Below, piece after piece: positions 57,560-64,000 of a stretch of 64,000 nt of DNA. The notes under the pieces were generated by a model. The model worked only from the letters and a program-made list of their open reading frames with translations, was not told the origin of the DNA and did no database searches. Every line of letters begins with the position of its first letter. Positions within the stretch are counted from its first letter, which is position 1. The position numbers and the translations under genes were made by a program. The DNA is taken from contig QANY01003987.1 in assembly GCA_003255025.1 (NCBI GenBank), positions 747,546 to 811,545 on the forward strand, written 5' to 3'. The DNA is from Datisca glomerata. Lineage: Eukaryota; Streptophyta; Magnoliopsida; Cucurbitales; Datiscaceae.

Positions 57560-58205
57560 TCGCCCTCGAAAATTACAAGTTACTTAATTAGGAGAAGAGT
57601 TCCGGGTATTTTTCTTTCATTTCTTCTTTGCATTCTCATGTATCCTCTTTAATCATATAATTTATCCATGTACTCCAGATGAGTTAGGTGGAAGAGCTAA
57701 TTTATATGAGGCATCACCAATTCTATCTAAGATCTCATATGAGACTTTTTTTTCTTTCTTCTGAAGCTTATAACTCTCTTCATGGCAGTCACTTTCACAA
57801 ATAATGCATCACCCATGGCAAACTCCAAGTCTTTATTACAGTTATTGGCATAATTCATTTTCTTGGATTGATCAATTCTCATCCTATCATCCTCTCATTG
57901 ATGAGATCTGACATGAGCATTCTTCCCCCTCCTACCTCATCCCAATGAATAGGAGATCTGCATTTTCTTCCATAAAATTCCTCATCTGGAGTCATGCCAA
58001 TTGTAGTATGATAACTATTATTATAAGTAAATTTTATTAGAGGTAGATGTTTCCCCCTATGACCATGGAAGTCCAAGATACATGATCGCAACATATCTTC
58101 TAAGATTTAGATGGTTCTTTCTGACTTTCCATCTGTCTTAGAGATGAAAGATGTGCTAAAGTTCAACTTCGTCCCCATAGTATCCTGAAGACTTTTCCAA
58201 ACTTT
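57560..58205 (-). pseudogene. Ty3/gypsy integrase fragment
   Basis: The minus strand contains GTKLNFSTSF..KTDGKSERTI (58205-58110), then MLRSCILDFHGHRGKHLPLI and YGRKCRSPIHWDEVG (58094-57935). Further down, in other frames, are ISFRRKKKS and a tail resembling a chromodomain end (YMRMQRRNERKIPGTLL). This is a chromovirus-type integrase C-terminus. No LTRs were identified nearby. Confidence 0.85.
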
Positions 58206-58276
58206 TGATGTGAACCTCAGGCGGTGAACAGATTAATTAAACAGATAAATTAAGTAAATAGTAAATATCCATCAGC

Positions 58277-58334
58277 AATCTGCTATGACTTCTACAACCG
58301 ACCTGGTAGGAGATTGTAGAAGTCATAGTAGATT
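58277..58334. repeat. Near-perfect 22-bp hairpin
   Basis: Arms AATCTGCTATGACTTCTACA... at 58277-58298 and its complement at 58313-58334, with two mismatches and a 14-base loop. Too short for a typical plant miRNA precursor. It sits just upstream of gypsy debris. Confidence 0.75.
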
Positions 58335-58919
58335 TTTTATCACAAATCCAACCAGGAGTTAATCCAAAAATTGCTTCTCCTCTTGGAAGACAATAACGAT
58401 TCTGACTCTGAATCATCAGTTGATTCAAATCACCCAATCAAACCAAAACTCTAGTAAGGCCAATCATCCAAAACTTTTCCTCAGCAATTAACGGATAAAA
58501 AGAGTTTGAAAGGGCACGCCTTACCCTAATGGGCCTATGACGCATTCTAGGATTTCAAGATCCATTTGACAATATTGATTTAAGTGACAATGAATCAATT
58601 GAATATATATATTTATATATATATTGGCAAAATTCCAATAACAAAGTGTTTAGAAATATATCATAATAGTCCACCAATGCAACGGCCATAATGATACCCA
58701 ACAACCAATTATCAATAACAACAATGACTCTGCAAAAGTCACAATGGCTTTCAAGATAACAGTAATGAAGACACTAAAATCCAAGATAGCAATTATCAAG
58801 GAACAACAATAGTGGCTCTACCGAAATAAAGCAACAATAGTCACAATGACTCTTTTCAAGACACAATGATGAAGACGTAAGAATCTATGATTACAATTAT
58901 CAATGAATCTTTGTTATTG
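58335..58919. other. Intergenic sequence with CAACAATGACT-like motifs
   Basis: No gene. Related segments (AACAATGACTCTGCAAAAGT, CAATAGTCACAATGACTCTT) recur at 58715-58865 at loose intervals, suggesting a degraded tandem repeat. Confidence 0.45.
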
Positions 58920-59388
58920 TCATTTTTTGTAATAATTGTACTAGTTGTCAAATAATTAGGTAACAATTTATGCTTTTTACTATTTTTAGTCCAAAGTAAA
59001 CAAAAGTAGAAATGGAAAATGTATTTACTTTTATAGAATATAATAGTTCAGGTAAGTGATGGGTTCCCAGTGAACTCCACTTTCCTTGACTGTAAATAGG
59101 TAGCCATCTCCTATTCGTTCCTTAGAACTCATTTTCAACTCTTAACTATTTGAGAGCAAAACAGATTTTTGAGAACAAAGCTTTCCTCCTCCCTCTTCTG
59201 TAATTCTTTCTTCTTCTTTTTCTTCAACGTTAAATAGTGAGCGGGAGTACTATTTAATTATTCCAATAAATATTGTTTATGTAAGTTTTTAATCTTACAC
59301 CTTAATATAGTTTTACTATTTTCTTATTTAATTCTAGCATCTTAATACCCCCCTAATTGTTTTAAATTATACTTGATTCCGCATCTTT

Positions 59389-59403
59389 TGGTATCAGAGT
59401 CAA
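59389..59403 (+). other. Primer-binding site (initiator Met-tRNA) of the pararetrovirus
   Basis: TGGTATCAGAGTCAA matches the conserved caulimovirid primer site, with one change from TGGTATCAGAGC. It marks the conventional start of the circular viral genome, about 75 bases before movement-protein homology. Confidence 0.85.
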
Positions 59404-59462
59404 ACATGGTGGGGAGATTTACTGTTTACTTATTTTACCTTCTTAACTAATCTGTCTTGTTA

Positions 59463-59990
59463 GCCTTTCGAGATACAAGATTCATAAATTTTAATGATAG
59501 TATTTTAGGATCGGTGAATCCACTTTGTAATGGACCAATCCACTTTGATTGTTTCCCAAATTTGTGTGTTAGTTTAGCAGACCCTCATATTTGAAAATCT
59601 TTAACTTTAAATATTAAAACTAGTGGTTACCAATTCCTAGAAAGCACCCAACCACTAGCTTTAATCTTTAAAATTTATTATAAAGTTACTAAGACTAATA
59701 TGAATTTCCAAGCCATCAATAGGATTCCAAAGAATCAAACCATATTGATCCAATCTAGCCAAAATAATGCCAATATTAGAGTCCCTAAAAGAATTAGGTG
59801 GTTTGATATTACTTTGCTTTCAAATTGGCTTTTAACCAATGAAAGTCAACCTACTCCAATTCAAAGACCAATCAATGATGTAGATTACATCCAACAGTAC
59901 ATGGATGGTACTGTTAAAATTAATTTTCAAACTTCTATTTCTAGTCCACAAATTAGGGAGTATAGCCAGTCTAGTACCCCTAAGAATTAA
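59463..59990 (+). pseudogene. Movement protein (30K superfamily) region, interrupted
   Basis: The segment begins with an FRDTRF..FNDSILG block, contains a GPIHFDCFPN block and a TYK/YYKVTKTN-like block, and ends near a QQYMDGTVKINFQ stretch. These match the 30K movement-protein fold of caulimovirids. One in-frame stop (about 59588) divides it, and no upstream start codon remains in frame. The protein would enlarge plasmodesmata for cell-to-cell movement; this copy cannot. Confidence 0.72.
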
Positions 59991-61421
59991 TTTTCTGAAT
60001 CATCCATTAATAATGATCAAGATCTTAGGATTCAACAATTAGAACAAGAACTAAAAAATTTAAAAATTTAAAATTTAATACTTAAATGCATAGTTTGTGG
60101 TTAGTCAACCACTCTATGATAATAAGTCTGAATAATCTGACGAAGATGAAGCACTCATTGAATCAGATTTCCAAGGAAACCTTCATACTGTTAATCCTCA
60201 ACTCTTAGTCCTAAATATAGGTACTCTGAGTCAAGAATATAAACCAGATTGGGAAGGTCTAACCCACACAATGATGACCCAACCAATCTTTATAGATGTA
60301 ATAGGTTCAGAGAAAAATATAATATGAACTAAAGAAGAATCATATTTGCTGAATGGAAGATATTCATCCAAGAATTTAGAGTTGATATTTTTTTCCTCGA
60401 TTATATCGAGGATATTACGAGAAAATATCAAAGTAATTTTAAAATATAAATGGGTCAAAAGACTCTGGTGTAGTGTTCGCCAGTCATCATCCTCCTGAGA
60501 AAATTATGATTAATCATAAAAATTCTCTAATCACTCCTTCTCCTTCCAAGATTGCAAAGGAAGAAGAATCAAATAAAAAATTAGTTGAACAACTCAATTA
60601 CACCAATCAAATTTTAATTACAATAGGTAAACAATTAGATAAAACTAAGAATAAGGTTGATGATCTTCATGAACCTAAGAATCCCCTGAAAATCCTTTGA
60701 ATCTGAATCCCGTGAAAATCCTTTGAATCTGAATCCTAAAGTTTTGATAGTGATTCTCCTAACATCTTAATGGGTGTAGAGATAGTTGTTGACAAAAAGT
60801 TAATGTCTTAAATAAAAATGAGGAACAAAAAAACCTCTTGTTAGACTTAATTAGCAAAATTGAAAATCTAAAATTAAAATAAGAATATCGGGAAAGACTC
60901 AAGAAAGTAATCCATAAGAAAGAAAATTCGAAGTCCAATAATAATAATATTGCAAACCTTTCACAAACCTTAGAAAAATTCAATAAGGTTAAGGGAAAAG
61001 AAAAGGAAGTTACCCTACATGAACTTCAGAAAAAAAAAATGTATGCAGGAAGGACTAGTTCCTACCAAGTACTAGTTCCTACCAAATACTTTAAAAAGAT
61101 GAGAGAATCATTGTCCTCTGCCAATAGTACTCCCATGCATATCAATTATGAAATACCCAAAGTCCATATTTGCCAAGGAGATGTATGTTTAAAACATCGT
61201 TTGTCTTAGTAAAAAAATACGACTGATAAAATAATTTTAGATTTACCATTTATTTCTCTGTTATATCCATTTACAACACAGTATGATGAGATAAATACCT
61301 ATGTCATGGATAAACCTATAAAATTCAAATTTCTTTCTTTTACTCACAATGAAAAGTAAAAACTTTAAAAGAAAAATCTATTTCCAATTTCATAAATCTC
61401 ATTTCTTGCAAAGAAAAACAA
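59991..61421 (+). pseudogene. Structural and protease region of the pararetrovirus, degraded
   Basis: Between movement protein and RT lie short open pieces rich in Asp/Glu/Lys and Asn, including a coiled-coil segment (60560-60700). No CX2CX4HX4C coat-protein knuckle could be read; the nearest Cys/His cluster (ICQGDVCLKH) is at about 61170. A PFISLLYPF-like segment near 61245-61275 may be the end of the aspartic protease. Assignments here are by position. Confidence 0.5.
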
Positions 61422-62399
61422 TTGTGTTTTCTACATGATGAGTTAAAATTTAAGAGGATTGAAGAACAGCTCCATAATCCTACTCTTCAAAACCAAATCA
61501 AAATATTTGAACACAGAATCTATAAAGAATTATGTTCTGATATTCCTAATGCTTTCTGGCATAAGAAGCAGCATACTGTCAGTCTACCTTATATTAAGGG
61601 ATTTGATAAGCAGAACATCCCAACAAAGGCAAGACCGATTAAGATAAATTCTAATATGCTTGAGTTCTGTAAAAAGGAAATTGCAGAACTTCTCAACAAA
61701 AATATCATTAGAAGGAGCAAGTCTCCTTGGTCCTGCTCGATCTTTTATGTCCAGAAGGCTAGTGAAATTGAACGAGGAGTTTCTCATTTAATATTCAATT
61801 ATAAGCCCCTTAATAATATTTTGAAATAGATAAGATATCCAACACCAAACAAAAGGGATTTAATCAACAAACTTGGAGATGCTGTTATCTTCTCTAAGTT
61901 TGACATGAAATCTAGATTCTGGAAAATCCAGATAAATGAAAATGACAGGTACAAAACTGCATTTGTAACCACATTCGACCATTGTGAATGTAATGTAATG
62001 TCCTTTGGACTTAAAAATGTCCCTAGTGAATTCCAAAATATAATGAATGAGATCTTTAATCCATGTACTGATTTCTCAATTGTTTATATTGATGATGTTC
62101 TCATTTTCTCTAAAATAATAGATCAACATTGGAGACACCTTGAATCATTTGCTAGGATAATAAAACAGAATGGTTTAGTTATCTCTGAAAGTAAAATTAA
62201 ATTATTTCAATCCAAGATTATATTTCTAGGATTTGAAATGCGTCATTCTATTATTAACCCAATTGATAGAGTCATACAATTTTCCGATAAGTTTCTTAAT
62301 GAAATCCTTGATAAAACACAGTTACAAAGGTTTCTAGAATTTTTAACTTACATTTATGACTTTTACAATAAATTAAGAATTGACTGTAAGCCCCTTTGA
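61422..62399 (+). pseudogene. Pararetrovirus reverse transcriptase, interrupted
   Basis: Strong caulimovirid RT pattern in one frame: a KARPIKIN-type entry, SPWSCSIFYV, IFNYKPLN, FSKFDMKS, MSFGLKNVPSEFQ and the catalytic box YIDD at 62085-62096, which is intact. A TAG at about 61827 splits the domain into two open parts. Absence of an integrase after RNase H distinguishes it from Ty3/gypsy RT. Confidence 0.88.
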
Positions 62400-63146
62400 C
62401 AGGCTTAAAAAGAATTCTCCCCCATGGACAACTGTCCATACTGATTTAGTCAAAAGAATTAAGACCCTTGTTAAGCTACTCCCTTGTCTTGGCATCCCTA
62501 CTAATAATTCTTTCAAAATTGTCCACACTGATGCCTCTGAACTTGGATAGGGAGGTATCGTATTACAAAAGGTCTCTCCAAAATCACCTGAACAAATTGT
62601 TAGGTTCATGTCTGGAACTTGGACCCAATCCCAAGTCAATTATAGTACATCCATTCCATAACTTTGTTAAGGGTCATCCATTCCATAACTTTGTTAAGGG
62701 TCATCCATTCCATAACTTTGTTAAGGGTCTTGTAATTAATTACTAAAGAAGGAACTCCTCGTTCAAAGATTTTAATTAAAGTCAATTTTAGGACAAAGTA
62801 ATATTAGACCACCTAATTGTTTGAGGGACTGAAGTAAATCAAATAGAAACTGATATGTCAGTTTCACAAATCAATTAAGAAAGAAATCTTATCGGTTGTT
62901 CTGTGTATACAAAAATATTAGGATGACTTATTAAATCAAAAATTCCTTTCAAGAATTGATTGTAAATCTGCAAAGCATGTTTCGGAAAAGGATGTTAAAA
63001 ATATTGCTTCCAAACAATTTTTTGCTTGATGACAATTCATTCTCAGTATATTTGATTTCAATATTAAATTCATTCAAGGTATTAATAATTCTATTCCTGA
63101 CTTCCTTACTTGTGAATTTTTGCAGGGTAGACAAGATGGGGTCTAG
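62400..63146 (+). pseudogene. Pararetrovirus RNase H and end of the long ORF, broken
   Basis: A TDASELG segment (first catalytic Asp) lies near 62525-62545, and NSIPDFLTCEF near the C-terminus (63085-63115). Frameshifts are present near 62400, and the middle carries a 27-bp triplication (62648-62728). The long ORF ends at the TAG at 63144-63146. Confidence 0.78.
62648..62728 (+). repeat. 27-bp perfect triplication in RNase H
   Basis: Three identical tandem units beginning CATCCATTCC (62648, 62675 and 62702). The unit is nine codons, so the reading frame is kept. Confidence 0.97.
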
Positions 63147-63762
63147 GCCCCAAGCCTCAAAGCATGGAACCAGAGGGGAATCTTTGATTCTAAGATTGGT
63201 CATCAAGGACCAAATTAAAGAGGAGTCTTCCACTCCTAAACAATTAACCATTCTTGGATCCATCAGGCCCAATGACCAAATAGCCTTGGTCAACCAATTT
63301 GACTCATTTTCAATTACCCGGCATTTCGATGTCCAGCTGGTCAATCAACTAACCATAAAATATAAAAAAGCATCCCCTTACTTTCACAAAACACCTAGTA
63401 AAAATCTCTTTTATATTGAGTCCCCATTCTCTCATTTAAAGGAACCTGCTAAAATAGCAAGAGCTCATTTCCTTCCCGAATTTCACTTTGTCCATGGTCA
63501 CAAAGACAAAAATCTTAGTTTCTATATAGACATTCTCTTAGAAACTAAATCCATTAACATCAGCCCAATAAAAAATATAGAAGGAAGGATCATCTATCAT
63601 TCCTTCTACATTCTCAAAATTATAACCATGGAGGAACGGAAAGCCCATCCTTCGGGTCTAAAAAATCTCTTAAATAAAAAACAATACAACTATTTGACTA
63701 TATCGATGCTTGGCACACAATTTTCCTGCATGAGAATAGTGACTTTTCTCACTCTTGCTTAG
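63136..63762 (+). CDS. Downstream ORF (ORF2-like) of the pararetrovirus, open
   Basis: An uninterrupted 208-residue ORF. It starts at an ATG that overlaps the stop of the preceding long ORF by 11 bases (63136-63146), an arrangement suited to termination-reinitiation. The product is basic with aromatic-rich segments and has no recognised domain. Florendoviruses carry a second ORF of unknown function at this position, which is my basis for the assignment. It is much less damaged than the first ORF. An upstream in-frame extension to 62956 is probably not used. Confidence 0.6.
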   Translation: MGSRPQASKHGTRGESLILRLVIKDQIKEESSTPKQLTILGSIRPNDQIALVNQFDSFSITRHFDVQLVNQLTIKYKKASPYFHKTPSKNLFYIESPFSHLKEPAKIARAHFLPEFHFVHGHKDKNLSFYIDILLETKSINISPIKNIEGRIIYHSFYILKIITMEERKAHPSGLKNLLNKKQYNYLTISMLGTQFSCMRIVTFLTLA

Positions 63763-64000
63763 CTGAATAATTGCTTTTGCATAATCTTACTCTCCGCCCA
63801 AGTGACTGATTATTCCGAATTGAAAGTAATTAATCAACACAATAATTTAGATTCAAAAAGCCATAGGTTAGAATCCACCTATGAATCATCCATAATGAGT
63901 GAATCTTCACATATTAATAATATTGAAGAATCAATTAGAAATTTATAAATTAATAAATTAGAAAGGAAATGGCCTAAAAAGCTTATTCCTCATGATATTC
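63763..64000 (+). other. Continuation of the pararetrovirus, cut by window end
   Basis: The segment includes a short Ser/Glu-rich stretch after an ATG near 63896 (MSESSHINNIEESIRN), with stops around 63945. It cannot be interpreted without the sequence beyond the window. Confidence 0.4.

Larger units (their letters stand above)
58920..64000 (+). mobile_element. Endogenous pararetrovirus (Caulimoviridae, florendovirus-like), decayed, runs off window
   Basis: A Met-tRNA primer site, a 30K-type movement protein, a coiled-coil/structural region, RT, RNase H and a downstream ORF lie in that order on the plus strand, without LTRs or an integrase. That combination is characteristic of plant pararetroviruses. 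The movement-protein segment, the RT segment and the end of the long ORF are all in the same reading frame (position divisible by three), fitting one large polyprotein followed by a second ORF as in florendoviruses. Several stops and indels interrupt the first ORF, so it is a genomic relic and not an infectious genome. Petuvirus-like affinity is the alternative. Confidence 0.82.

Noticed and set aside
62956..63135. N-terminal extension of the pararetrovirus downstream ORF
   Set aside because: It overlaps RNase H C-terminal coding in another frame; the ATG at 63136, at the preceding stop, is the better start.

Overview
The window is nuclear DNA from a flowering plant, most likely a eudicot. 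It holds one intron-rich nuclear gene (an mRNA-export factor GLE1 homologue) and one single-exon LEA_2/NHL-type membrane protein gene. Both sit in a dense nest of plant transposable elements: Ty1/copia, Ty3/gypsy of the Tat type with an additional RNase H, an L1-type LINE, hAT-like and Mutator-like MITEs, and an endogenous pararetrovirus. Base composition is strongly AT-rich except for one G-rich minisatellite. The species cannot be named from the sequence.

Layout. 1-8680: a nearly complete, heavily mutated Ty1/copia element on the minus strand, cut by the window start. It abuts a fragment of an older LTR of the same family (8681-9018). 9019-10890: a 1.9 kb strand-asymmetric G-rich minisatellite. 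10900-12780: a hAT-like MITE, a SINE-like tRNA remnant and a gene-fragment pseudogene that may have been carried by a transposon. 12780-21062: GLE1 on the plus strand. I reconstructed fifteen exons giving 647 codons plus stop, with the start codon itself split by the first intron. Three introns or intron regions carry TE debris. 21362-22156: the LEA_2 gene, convergent with GLE1. 22200-25924: intergenic DNA with copia debris and a PIF/Harbinger-like repeat.

25925-34778: a Tat-type Ty3/gypsy element on the plus strand with an antisense ORF downstream of pol. That ORF is interrupted by a hAT MITE with a perfect 8-bp target duplication. The element's 3' LTR is cut by a second, internally deleted copia copy (34779-about 38330). 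38744-39769 and 43440-44326 are two inverted copies of a roughly 1 kb hAT-like family carrying a tRNA-like segment. Between them, 40225-43065 is a long-inverted-repeat (foldback or Mutator-like) element containing GAA/TTC microsatellites, arrays of a palindromic hairpin repeat and a small GRF-type zinc-finger ORF. 44327-46560 is an LTR plus copia RT/RNase H debris. 47087-52794 is a full-length L1 LINE bounded by a 15-bp target duplication. 52810-58460 is mostly AT-rich non-coding DNA with a MITE and a gypsy integrase fragment. About 58920-64000 is an endogenous caulimovirid (florendovirus-like arrangement) running off the window.

Only GLE1 and the LEA_2 gene look like functional host genes. 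Almost every other ORF is part of a decayed mobile element. The strongest candidates for something new are the foldback element with its hairpin array and captured zinc-finger ORF, the G-rich minisatellite, the split start codon of GLE1 with its possible in-frame retained-intron isoform, and the still-open downstream ORF in the pararetrovirus. No element could be compared with a database; family names rest on motifs read directly from the translations.
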